From the NCBI GenBank assembly GCA_964597305.1, contig CAZQWU010000009.1, positions 1-37,657 of the forward strand: a stretch of DNA of 37,657 bases, written 5' to 3'. Positions 1 through 8,700 of this stretch are shown here, one piece after another; position 1 is the first letter of the stretch; each line of letters opens with the position of its first letter. The translations under genes and the position numbers were made by a program. The notes beneath the pieces are model-generated. The model saw only the letters and a list, made by a program, of their open reading frames with translations, was not told where the DNA came from and made no database searches. The DNA comes from UBA7398 sp964597305. Its GTDB lineage: Bacteria > Actinomycetota > Actinomycetes > Nanopelagicales > Nanopelagicaceae.

Positions 1-1
1 C

Positions 2-673
2 CATGGGTCATTAGTTAATCCAGATAATGCAGTAACAGCGTTAACCCAAGCGGTTGCAAAAATTGGATCATTTAATTGGCCCGAGCGTCCAACGAAAACT
101 ATGCGAATATTGATGAAGAAAATTGCAGAAATCACAGGGTCGCCATTCGATGAGAAGAACATGCGGCCTTTACTTAAATACCTAGGCCCAGCTGCAAAAA
201 TGGCTGGTGCAACGCTGCAAAATATAAGTAATCCTACGATACTTGAAGCAGGTTACAAAGCGAACGTTATTCCGCAAACAGCTACCGCGGTTGTCGATGG
301 AAGATTTCTGCCTGGGATGGAAGGAGAGTTACAAAGCACCATTCGTGATTTAGTTGGCCCAGAAATTGATATTGAAATTCTCACCCGCGATATCGCACTT
401 GAATTTGATTTTGAAGGTCCACTTGTAGACGCCATGATTGCTGCCCTTAAGAAGGAAGATCCTGACGCAACTCCGGTTCCGTATCTGATGAGTGGCGGCA
501 CGGATAACAAGGCACTCGCCGATTTGGGAATTACCGGATACGGATTTAGCCCATTACGAATTCCACCCGATATGGATTTTTTTGCGTTATTTCATGGAGT
601 TGATGAGCGCGTGACAATTGACGGATTGAAATTTGGGGTCAGAACTCTTAACGAGTTTCTCGTGAATTCATAG
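2..673 (+). CDS. M20 family metallopeptidase, 3' part (5' end outside window)
   Basis: The reading frame is open from base 2, so the gene begins before the window; the ATG at 101 is internal. The visible part is the end of the dimerisation (lid) domain, beginning HGSLVNPDNAV, followed by the C-terminal half of the catalytic domain. A GGTDNK motif near codon 165 and a terminal HGVDERV, whose His is a metal ligand in the family, are typical of M20 di-zinc amidohydrolases (dipeptidases, deacetylases, DapE-like enzymes). The enzyme would act in the cytoplasm on an amide or peptide bond; the substrate cannot be read from this fragment. In Mycobacterium tuberculosis an M20 enzyme (Rv2141c) lies near the same phosphomutase/DUF3090/mshC region, so the position looks ancestral. 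The gene ends 15 bp from the convergent aldo/keto reductase. Family confidence is high, specificity unknown. Confidence 0.88.
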   Translation, partial: HGSLVNPDNAVTALTQAVAKIGSFNWPERPTKTMRILMKKIAEITGSPFDEKNMRPLLKYLGPAAKMAGATLQNISNPTILEAGYKANVIPQTATAVVDGRFLPGMEGELQSTIRDLVGPEIDIEILTRDIALEFDFEGPLVDAMIAALKKEDPDATPVPYLMSGGTDNKALADLGITGYGFSPLRIPPDMDFFALFHGVDERVTIDGLKFGVRTLNEFLVNS

Positions 674-688
674 CACCAGCACCATTTC

Positions 689-1633
689 TTAACGTGAAAT
701 ATCGTCGAGTGCATCGCGAACTTGATCAGGAAGAACAATCTCCTCCGAAGTTAGGACACCGCGTAATTGGGCACCTGTTCGTGCACCGACAATAGCGCTT
801 GTTACTCCCGGAGTATCTCGAACCCAACTGAGCGCTACTTCTAGGGGTGAATATCCCAATCCATCTGCTGCTACACAGACGGCTTCGACAATTCTTTTTG
901 ATTGTGGCGTGAAATAAGGTTCAACGTGATGAGCAAAATGCGGGGTTGCTGCCCTCGAATCAGCGGGGATACCTTCCCGATATTTTCCGGTGAGAACACC
1001 TCTCCCTAGAGGTGCCCAAGCAAGAAACCCAACATTAAGAGCTCGGGCAGCTTCAAGAACTTCACCTTCGACGGAGCGATTGAGCAGAGAGTATTCATTA
1101 TGAACGGATGTTATCGGGGTTTTACCGAAGAGTGGATTTTGTAAAGTGATCGCGCGAGCAGTTTGCCAACCAGAAAAATTTGCGATTCCAACATAGTTAG
1201 CCCGACCAGAACTTACGGCGTAATCCATGGCCAATAAAGTTTCTTCGAGTGGGACATTATCGTCCCAATTATGAACTTGCCAGATATCAACGTGATCGGT
1301 GCCTAGGTGATTCAACGACTTATCAAGGTCAGCCAGCAATGACGAGCGAGAATTATCAACCACGCGATCACCATCCTTAAAAACAATTCCCGCTTTGGTG
1401 GCAATAACAATGTCATTGCGATTAATAAGAGTGTTTAAGAATCCACCAATGACACGTTCACTATCACCGAATCCATAAATAGCCGCTGTATCGATGAAAT
1501 TTCCACCTGCATCGAGATAGACCCGCAGTTGGTCAGCCGCTTCATGTTCATCGGTATCCCGACCCCAGGTCATAGTTCCTAATCCAAGCCTGGTGAGAAA
1601 GAGTCCACTGGCACCGAGTTGTCGCTTCTCCAT
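689..1633 (-). CDS. Aldo/keto reductase family oxidoreductase
   Basis: NAD(P)H-dependent reductase of the aldo/keto reductase superfamily, a cytoplasmic TIM barrel of 314 residues, which is usual for the family. The catalytic tetrad is visible: Asp48 (FIDTAAIYG), Tyr53, Lys80 (ATKAG) and His121 (WQVHNWDD). The start is placed at the ATG at 1633 because translation from there begins MEKRQLGASGL, the canonical N-terminus. An upstream ATG at 1714 would overlap the divergent phosphatase gene and add residues without family resemblance. The protein resembles the YajO/PdxI-like voltage-subunit-type group, but the substrate cannot be assigned. It is a single minus-strand gene between two plus-strand genes. 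The 48 bp shared with the divergent gene contain an inverted repeat (see 1645-1662). Confidence 0.9.
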   Translation of the reverse strand: MEKRQLGASGLFLTRLGLGTMTWGRDTDEHEAADQLRVYLDAGGNFIDTAAIYGFGDSERVIGGFLNTLINRNDIVIATKAGIVFKDGDRVVDNSRSSLLADLDKSLNHLGTDHVDIWQVHNWDDNVPLEETLLAMDYAVSSGRANYVGIANFSGWQTARAITLQNPLFGKTPITSVHNEYSLLNRSVEGEVLEAARALNVGFLAWAPLGRGVLTGKYREGIPADSRAATPHFAHHVEPYFTPQSKRIVEAVCVAADGLGYSPLEVALSWVRDTPGVTSAIVGARTGAQLRGVLTSEEIVLPDQVRDALDDISR

Positions 1634-1644
1634 ATGTGAGACCC

Positions 1645-1662
1645 TAGCAACGAAGATTGCTA
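1645..1662. promoter_or_regulatory. Inverted repeat in the divergent promoter gap (possible operator)
   Basis: TAGCAA and TTGCTA form perfect 6-bp arms around a 6-bp spacer, centred in the 48 bp between two divergently transcribed starts (1633 minus, 1682 plus). Position and symmetry fit a dimeric repressor site, but arms this short can arise by chance and no cognate regulator is adjacent. Confidence 0.3.
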
Positions 1663-1681
1663 AAGTGATTAACCTTGGCTT

Positions 1682-2371
1682 GTGAAGAGAATTTTCGTGT
1701 TGCGACATGCTCATTCAACGGCAAATGAAAAAGGCGTACTTGCTGGTCGTGCACCAGGGATCGAATTAAGCGCGAAAGGCGTTCAACAAGCAGAGGCTTT
1801 ATCACCATTTCTTTCCTCACTCACTATTGATCATGTAATTTCAAGCCCCTTGACTCGATGTCTATCGACAATTGCGCCATTTCTTTCGCTCACATCGGCT
1901 TCGCAGATCGGTACACCCTCTTTCAAAGGTTCTTTTCGGATTGATGATCGACTCATCGAAATGGATTACGGACGCTGGACGGGAAAAAAACTTTCTACGC
2001 TATCTCGTCGACAACTTTGGCGAACGATTCAAACGAATCCTTCTGCTGTTGAGTTCCCAGGGGGAGAAAGCTTCCTCACTATGCAAAATCGCGTTGATGA
2101 CGTCATCGATGAAATTGCAAATGAAAGAATTCCTCGGCGTAAGTCGAAGAATTATCTGATCGTTACCCATGGAGATATTTGCAAATATATTTCCACACGA
2201 CTATTAGGTCTGCCATTCAATGATTTTCAACGTTTCCATGTTGATCCTGCTTCTCTGTCGATCTTCACATTGACCGAGAGCAAGTGCCTGGTGAGTAAGA
2301 TTAATTATTCGCTCGCCACTCAAGAGAATCTTCCAACGTCGAAATTTGCGCTCGGTGGTTCGAACCTATGA
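1682..2371 (+). CDS. MSMEG_4193-type histidine phosphatase (phosphoglycerate mutase-like)
   Basis: Histidine phosphatase superfamily protein of 229 residues. The phospho-acceptor motif RHAH is at residues 8-11 (LRHAHSTAN), a second catalytic His is in the VTHGD segment, and an EMDYGRWTGK block is typical of the cobC/phosphoglycerate-mutase-like group. It starts with GTG at 1682. The stop overlaps the DUF3090 ATG by 4 bp (ATGA), so translation is probably coupled. In actinobacteria this gene, DUF3090, an SCO1664-family gene and mshC occur as a fixed run, and that order is kept here. The natural substrate is unknown; a small phosphometabolite linked to mycothiol or inositol chemistry is only a guess from context. 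Confidence 0.88.
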   Translation: MKRIFVLRHAHSTANEKGVLAGRAPGIELSAKGVQQAEALSPFLSSLTIDHVISSPLTRCLSTIAPFLSLTSASQIGTPSFKGSFRIDDRLIEMDYGRWTGKKLSTLSRRQLWRTIQTNPSAVEFPGGESFLTMQNRVDDVIDEIANERIPRRKSKNYLIVTHGDICKYISTRLLGLPFNDFQRFHVDPASLSIFTLTESKCLVSKINYSLATQENLPTSKFALGGSNL

Positions 2372-2913
2372 GTTCAGTCTTCGAATATGGAAATCCAGCA
2401 CGATGCATAGTTGGAACAGTTGGACTCCCTGGAGAACGAGCTTTTTATCTCCAAGTAACAGAAGGTGTTCGAGTAACCACCATTGCAATAGAGAAAACTC
2501 AAGCTGCTGCATTGACAGAACGAATGCGAGAAATAGTCCGCAATATTGCGCGTCAAAAAAAGATTCCACTTGCATCAACACAACGAGATGACGAGCCTCT
2601 CCAATCACCATTTGACGTTGATTTCCGAGCGGGAGATATGTCTATCCTGTATCTGAGCGATGAGGCAAAACTTCAGATTGAAATTCAAGAATTTAACGAG
2701 CAACGTGTGAATGAATCAGATGATGTAGAAGTGCCTCGTGAAGGAAATGACCTCGCCATGGTTCGTATACAACTGTCCGTCTCACAGTCGTCGGAGTTTG
2801 TTCGTAGAGCGGAAGCCGTTATTCAGTCAGGGAGACAGCCGTGCATGTTCTGTGGTTTACCCATTAATCCAGAAGGCCACTTATGTCCCCGCGCAAATGG
2901 TTACCGACGATAA
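2368..2913 (+). CDS. DUF3090 family protein
   Basis: Cytoplasmic protein of 181 residues matching the actinobacterial DUF3090 family in length, order and opening sequence (pattern VFEYGNPARCIVGTVG, then PGERAFYLQ). The C-terminus carries a small metal-binding-like knuckle, Cys159-x2-Cys162 with His171-x-Cys173, before the ending ANGYRR. No enzymatic motif is recognisable and the function is unknown. It overlaps the upstream phosphatase by 4 bp and the downstream SCO1664-family gene by 1 bp (TAATG), making it the middle of a tightly coupled operon ending in mshC. The operon suggests shared regulation or a common pathway, not a known activity. Confidence 0.87.
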   Translation: MSSVFEYGNPARCIVGTVGLPGERAFYLQVTEGVRVTTIAIEKTQAAALTERMREIVRNIARQKKIPLASTQRDDEPLQSPFDVDFRAGDMSILYLSDEAKLQIEIQEFNEQRVNESDDVEVPREGNDLAMVRIQLSVSQSSEFVRRAEAVIQSGRQPCMFCGLPINPEGHLCPRANGYRR

Positions 2914-3611
2914 TGACATCTTCTGAGAAAAATCATATTGAAAATGGAGATTTAATTGTAGAAGGTCGACTTATTGATGCTTCAAATGCAACTCTTTACG
3001 GCCACATTCGAACTGATACCGAGACCGTGGCAGTTATCTACAAACCTATCGCTGGCGAACGACCTTTATGGGATTTCCCAGATGGTAATTTAGCTCAACG
3101 TGAACTTGCTGCATTTCGAATTTCTGAAGTGATGCAGATAGGTCGAGTACCTTTCACCATCATTCGAGAAGGACCATTTGGGCCAGGCATGGTGCAACAG
3201 TGGATCAACACCGACGATTCAGTCGATCTCATCAGTTTTTCCCGGAGCGATGATGTGCAATTGCGTGAACTGGCTCTCTTTGATGCAATTATCAATAATA
3301 CTGATAGAAAAATTGGTCATTTGTTAGTAGATGAGTCTGGATTTCTCTACGGGTGTGATCACGGTGTTACTTTTCATGTCGAAGATAAATTGCGGACTGT
3401 GCTCTGGCAATGGCGAGGTACGGAATTATCTGAACACGATCGGTCATTGATTAATAGAGTGAGAAGTGCTGATGTATCAGCATTATTATCTGAACTCATT
3501 ACAGAAGAAGAAATTGTCGCACTCATGGGGCGCGTTGAGCGTTTAATAACGTCAAATCAATTCCCGCAGCCATCTCAAGATTGGCCTGCAATACCGTGGC
3601 CACCCGTGTAA
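2913..3611 (+). CDS. SCO1664 family protein, kinase-like fold
   Basis: Protein of 232 residues of the SCO1664 family, which follows DUF3090 in most actinobacteria. The ATG at 2913 overlaps the DUF3090 stop by one base (TAATG) and is preferred over an ATG at 2883 that would overlap by 31 bp. Motifs resemble the PI3/PI4-kinase and HipA-like fold: Lys44 in VIYKPIAGE (ATP-binding-lysine-like), Glu64 in QRELAAF, a catalytic-loop-like NNTDRKIGHLL (128-138), and a DFG-like CDHGVTF (148-154). An ATP-dependent kinase activity is therefore plausible, but the substrate is unknown. It sits directly before mshC with 9 bp between. The family assignment is firm; the kinase role is inferred from motifs. Confidence 0.87.
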   Translation: MTSSEKNHIENGDLIVEGRLIDASNATLYGHIRTDTETVAVIYKPIAGERPLWDFPDGNLAQRELAAFRISEVMQIGRVPFTIIREGPFGPGMVQQWINTDDSVDLISFSRSDDVQLRELALFDAIINNTDRKIGHLLVDESGFLYGCDHGVTFHVEDKLRTVLWQWRGTELSEHDRSLINRVRSADVSALLSELITEEEIVALMGRVERLITSNQFPQPSQDWPAIPWPPV

Positions 3612-3620
3612 GGTCGTTAT

Positions 3621-4868
3621 ATGCGCTCGTGGCCTACTATTGCGATTCCGGAGATTGATGGAGATTTTCCATCTTTACAGCTGTACTCGTCTTACGCAGA
3701 AAAATTAGAAGCTGTTTCAGATGTTAATGTTTCCATGTATGTTTGTGGTATTACTCCTTATGATGCTACGCATCTAGGGCATGCGGCGACGTATCTCACC
3801 TTCGATTTAATTTATCGATATCTTAAATGTGCCGGACATAATGTTGAATTTGTTGAAAATATCACTGATATTGATGATCCGCTTCTTGAACGAGCGCAAC
3901 GCGACGCCATAGATTGGCGTAGTTTGGCTGAGCGTGAGATAGAACTTTTTCGTTCAGATATGACCGCTCTTCACATTTGTCCACCACAGTCTTATATCGG
4001 TGCCGTGGAATCGATTCCGTTAGTCATCGATGCGATTACGTTGCTGAGCAATAAAAATTTGACATATTCACTGGATGGTGACATTTACCTTTCAATAAGC
4101 GAGGTGCCAGGTTCAATTTCCAACCTTCCGATTCCACTCGATGAAGCGCTAAGAATTTTTGCAGAACGAGGTGGCGACCCACATCGTCCAGGAAAAAAAC
4201 ATCCATTAGACACTTTGCTATGGCTGAGTAAAAAACCAGATGAACCAGGGTGGTCTTCACCGTGGGGAGAAGGTCGCCCAGGGTGGCATATTGAATGTAC
4301 CGCGATCGCACTTACATATCTGGCTGGCCAATCACTAGTCCCGAAAGATTCACGTACAACCGCAATTACTCTGCAAGGAGGGGGATCGGATCTTTATTTT
4401 CCTCATCACTACATGAGCGGCGTTCAAGTTAAAGCCTTACAAGGTCGCGAATTCGCTTCGCTTTATGTTCATACTGGAATGGTGGGGCTAGACGGTGAAA
4501 AAATGAGCAAAAGCAAAGGCAATTTGGTATTTGTTAATCGACTATTGTCCGAAGGAACCGATCCGATGGTGTTGCGGATAGCCCTTCTCATGAATCACTA
4601 CGCATCTGATCGAATGTGGAGTAATTCTGTTCTCGAAGAGGCGCAGATATTCACGAGGCAGCTAACCCAAACACTGTCGCAAGTATCGTGTACGGACACT
4701 CAACAGCTGATCGTTGCCATTAAAAAAGCCTTGTCGCAGAATTTAGATACGCCACGCATCTTTCAATTGCTTGGGCAATGGATGTCGGAACAGAAAAATG
4801 GAAATCATGTCACGACGCCGGGCAAATTATCACGAACGCTCGATGCTTTATTGGGACTTGCTTTCTAA
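3621..4868 (+). CDS. mshC: Cysteine:1D-myo-inosityl 2-amino-2-deoxy-alpha-D-glucopyranoside ligase (mycothiol ligase)
   Basis: MshC joins cysteine to GlcN-inositol using ATP, the third enzyme of mycothiol biosynthesis, in the cytoplasm. It is a class I cysteinyl-tRNA-synthetase paralogue. Cys42 in YVCGITPYDATH is the first zinc ligand, THLGHA (50-55) is the HIGH signature, WHIEC supplies a second zinc Cys, and KMSKS is at 294-298. At 415 residues it lacks the long anticodon-binding extension of CysS, matching MshC. The N-terminal opening MRSWPTIAIPEIDG also resembles MshC more than CysS. It is the last gene of the phosphatase/DUF3090/SCO1664 operon. Its 3' end overlaps the convergent PAC2 gene by 4 bp. 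Mycothiol is restricted to actinobacteria, so this gene is strong taxonomic evidence. Confidence 0.95.
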   Translation: MRSWPTIAIPEIDGDFPSLQLYSSYAEKLEAVSDVNVSMYVCGITPYDATHLGHAATYLTFDLIYRYLKCAGHNVEFVENITDIDDPLLERAQRDAIDWRSLAEREIELFRSDMTALHICPPQSYIGAVESIPLVIDAITLLSNKNLTYSLDGDIYLSISEVPGSISNLPIPLDEALRIFAERGGDPHRPGKKHPLDTLLWLSKKPDEPGWSSPWGEGRPGWHIECTAIALTYLAGQSLVPKDSRTTAITLQGGGSDLYFPHHYMSGVQVKALQGREFASLYVHTGMVGLDGEKMSKSKGNLVFVNRLLSEGTDPMVLRIALLMNHYASDRMWSNSVLEEAQIFTRQLTQTLSQVSCTDTQQLIVAIKKALSQNLDTPRIFQLLGQWMSEQKNGNHVTTPGKLSRTLDALLGLAF

Positions 4869-5725
4869 GAGTTTCCTTCGTTTTGTCGTCGTAGGTATCT
4901 TTCAAACTCACGAGCTATAGAATCGCCTGTAACCGAAGGCAGATCTGAAGTATCTCGAGCTTTCTCGAGATTTTTTACATAGTCGGCAATTTCGGAATCC
5001 TCGTCCGCCAATCTATTGACATTCTCCTCCCACTGCTGAGAAAGCTGTGCGAGATCTTTTTGCGGAATTGATAACGAGAGAAAATCTTCTAGCGCGTGAA
5101 TAAGCGCAAGGCTTGCTTTGTGGCATGGTGGTTGCGAGACGTAGTGAGGAATTGCTGCCCAGAGAGACACGGCATCGATGTCGCGACGATTACAACCATC
5201 GAGAAGGACACCGAGTATTCCGGTGGGGCCTTCATATCGAGATACTTCCATGCCAAGTTTGGCGGCAACATCGGGATGAGCGCCACTTCCCGTCACAGTA
5301 ATTGGTCGAGTATGCGGTACGTCAGCCAACATAGCGCCGAAGGTAATGAGCAAATTAACTTCATAATCGTCTGCTATGTCAAGAATAGATTCTGTAAAAG
5401 ATTGCCATCGCATTGATGGTTCAATTCCCTTGACGATAATAAAATCATGTTCGTAACCAGGGGTGCTCACTGCAAAAACATTTGTCATCGGCCAACGAAT
5501 CTCTCGAACAGTATTTGAGTCGACTTTTATGGTAGGTCGATTAACTTGAAAATCATAAAATGTTTCTGAATTACTACGAGCGATTTCGTGATGGGTCCAG
5601 AGCGACAGTAAGTGATTAATCGCTGTAGTGGCTGATTCTCCAGCGTCGTTCCACCCTTCAAAAGCGCACACCATGATGGGATCGCGTAATGAAGCGCCTC
5701 GTTGAGAGTTGATGAAATACTCCAT
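4865..5725 (-). CDS. PAC2 family protein
   Basis: Protein of 286 residues of the PAC2 family, named after the eukaryotic proteasome assembly chaperone 2. The N-terminus MEYFINSQRG...DPIMVCAFEGWNDAG and the central GAMLADVPHTRPITVTGSG block are characteristic, and the C-terminal third is helical and charged. The bacterial function is unsettled. In M. tuberculosis the counterpart (Rv2125) lies between mshC and metH as here, a short distance upstream of the proteasome locus. It is convergent with mshC (4 bp overlap) and divergent from metH, with a 70 bp gap if metH starts at 5796. The family call is secure. Any proteasome role here is doubtful because the proteasome genes are missing from this locus. 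Confidence 0.9.
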   Translation of the reverse strand: MEYFINSQRGASLRDPIMVCAFEGWNDAGESATTAINHLLSLWTHHEIARSNSETFYDFQVNRPTIKVDSNTVREIRWPMTNVFAVSTPGYEHDFIIVKGIEPSMRWQSFTESILDIADDYEVNLLITFGAMLADVPHTRPITVTGSGAHPDVAAKLGMEVSRYEGPTGILGVLLDGCNRRDIDAVSLWAAIPHYVSQPPCHKASLALIHALEDFLSLSIPQKDLAQLSQQWEENVNRLADEDSEIADYVKNLEKARDTSDLPSVTGDSIAREFERYLRRQNEGNS

Positions 5726-5795
5726 GGTTGAAGATTACGACACCTCGTCCAACCAGCAACTCAGCACAGTTGTTCACTACGATAAAGTACGATCA

Positions 5796-8700
5796 ATGAG
5801 CGACGTGATGTATAGCCGTATTCCGAGCGCTCCCATTGGAAAATTGCCGAGTTCTCTCCGAGAGGCGCTCTCGCACCGAACCATTATTGCTGACGGAGCT
5901 ATGGGCACAATGATCCAAGCGCAGAACCCGTCATTGGATGATTTTCAAGGGTTAGAAGGGTGCAACGAAGTACTTAATGTCACACGCCCTGATTTGATTG
6001 CTGCAATTCATCGCCAATATTTCAATGCTGGTTCAGATGCGGTTGAAACCAATACCTTTGGTGCAAATTTTGCAAACCTTGCGGAATATAGTGCGGAGAA
6101 TCGAATATACGAACTTGCATACGCTGGCGCAAAAATAGCGCGAGAAGTTGCAAATGAATTTACCGATTCTCCTCGATGGGTTTTAGGATCATTAGGACCA
6201 GGAACGAAACTCCCGACATTGGGACATGTTTCGTATCAAGTATTACGCGAGGCATATCGCACCGCATCACGTGCGCTTATCGACGGGGGAGTCGATGCAC
6301 TTCTCATCGAGACCACTCAAGATTTACTTCAAGCCAAAGCAGCTGTTAACGCAGCGAGAGCAGAGATTGAAGCTACCTCACGCGATATCGTTTTAATTGC
6401 CCAAGTAACAGTTGAAACAACAGGGACCATGCTTTTAGGTTCTGAAATTGGCGCCGCTCTTAACGCACTGACTCCGCTGGGTATTGATCTCATTGGCCTC
6501 AATTGCGCGACCGGTCCAACTGAAATGAGCGAGCATCTCAGAACGCTGTCGCGACATTGCGAAGTTGGAATTTCTTGCATGCCGAATGCAGGACTGCCGA
6601 TATTGGAAAACGGCGGGGCTCGATATCCGCTTGGCCCGAGTGAACTCGCGCTCGCTTTAGAGAAATTTGTTGAGGAATATGAATTAAATCTCATTGGTGG
6701 ATGTTGCGGGTCTACTCCTGATCATATCTCTGCACTTGCTAATCTCGTTAAAAAGAATGTGAAGAGTGCAGCACACTCAGAACGAAGAATTTCACAAGAA
6801 ATCGGGGCATCCTCGCTCTATCAATTCGTTCCATTCCGACAAGATCAGACATATCTTGCAATTGGGGAACGAACAAATGCCAATGGATCGAAAGCTTTTC
6901 GGGATGCGTTACTAGCGAGTGATTGGGAGCGGTGCGTAGATATCGCCAAGGATCAAATTCGCGAAGGTGCCCACATGTTAGATCTGTGCGTAGATTATGT
7001 CGGCAGAGATGGTGTTGCTGATATGACTGAGTTAGCGAGTCGGTTTGCGACCGCAACAACTCTACCCATTGTCATCGATTCGACCGAACCATCGGTATTA
7101 CGAGCTGGCCTTGAAAAACTTGGCGGGCGCAGTGTAATCAACTCTGTTAATTTTGAAGATGGCGACGGTCCACAATCTCGTTTCTCTCGCATCATGCCAC
7201 TTATCAAAGAACATGGCGCGGCTGTTATTGGACTTACTATTGACGAGACTGGACAGGCGCGCACTACAGAATGGAAGGTGAAAGTCGCCAAACGCATTAT
7301 TGAAACTCTACAGAGAGACTGGGGCATTCCTCCTTACGATATCTTGATTGACTGTCTAACTTTTCCTATTGCTACTGGCCAAGAGGAAACTCGACGTGAT
7401 GCGCTTGCAACTATAGAAGCTATTCGTCAGATTCGAACAGAATATCCGCAGGTGCAAACCACGTTAGGAATCAGTAACGTCTCGTTTGGCCTCAACCCCG
7501 CCGCTCGATTAGTTCTCAATTCAGTTTTCCTCCATGAAGCAACTCAAGCAGGTTTAACGTCTGCAATAGTGCATCCCTCAAAAATTTTGCCCATGACGCA
7601 AATTCCTGAACGCCAACAGTCCATTGCTTTGGATCTTATTTATGATCGACGGACTTTCTCAGATGACACATGTACCTATGATCCACTTCAAGAATTTTTA
7701 GCACTTTTTGATGGCGTAGAAATTGCGCAATCGAAAGAGTCACGGGCTCAGGAGCTCGCAAAATTACCTCTGACAGAACGACTTATTCGTCGCATTATCG
7801 ATGGTGAGAAAAATGGTTTAGTCGACGATTTGTCAGAAGCGCGCAATCAAGGGATTGCACCGCTAACTATTATTAATGAATATTTATTAGCTGGTATGAA
7901 AACAGTTGGTGAATTATTTGGATCAGGTGCGATGCAGTTGCCATTTGTTCTCCAATCAGCAGAAGTTATGAAAAATGCAGTTTCTCTACTGGAACCGTAC
8001 ATGGAAAAAACTGCGATGCAAGGACGTGGAAAAATACTGCTCGCAACCGTGAAAGGAGACGTCCACGACATAGGAAAGAATCTCGTTGATATTATTCTTT
8101 CAAACAATGGTTTCGAAGTGGTCAATATTGGAATAAAACAGACCATTAATCAGATCATCGATGCGGCCGAGTTGAATAATGTTGATGTAATTGGCATGAG
8201 TGGATTATTGGTGAAATCCACAGTTATTATGAAAGAAAATCTCGATGAATTAACACAACGTGGGCTCGCTAAACGCTGGCCGATCATCCTCGGTGGCGCC
8301 GCTTTGACAAGAACATATGTCGAAGTCGATCTCGCCACTTCGTTCCCTGGAATAGTTCGCTATGCGCGCGATGCCTTTGAAGGTTTATCACTCATGGACG
8401 CGTTGATGGCTATTAAAAAAGGCGATGACAAAACAACGCTTCCAGAATTGAAGGTTCGTCGCACACCTCGTACCCCAGTGCAAAAGAAGGACATTGATAC
8501 GAAGCGAAGTGATGTTGAAATACTCCGCACTATTCCGACACCGCCTTTCTGGGGGACCAAAACTATTAAAGGTATTTCGCTCGCCGACTATCGAGAGTTT
8601 CTCGACGAACGAGCTTTATACGTCGGGCAATGGGGAATGAACGGTGCTCGAGATCACTACGCAACCATGGTTGAATCAGAAGCCAGACCACGACTGCGTG

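Noticed and set aside
101..103. Start codon of the M20 peptidase
   Set aside because: The frame is open back to base 2 with recognisable M20 dimerisation-domain sequence, so this ATG is internal.
684..700. Small hairpin ATTTC/GAAAT between the M20 and reductase genes as a terminator
   Set aside because: A 5-bp AT-rich stem without a T-tract is too weak to support.
5726..5795. Cobalamin riboswitch upstream of metH
   Set aside because: The gap is 70 bp, far shorter than a cobalamin riboswitch, and no B12-box-like sequence is seen.
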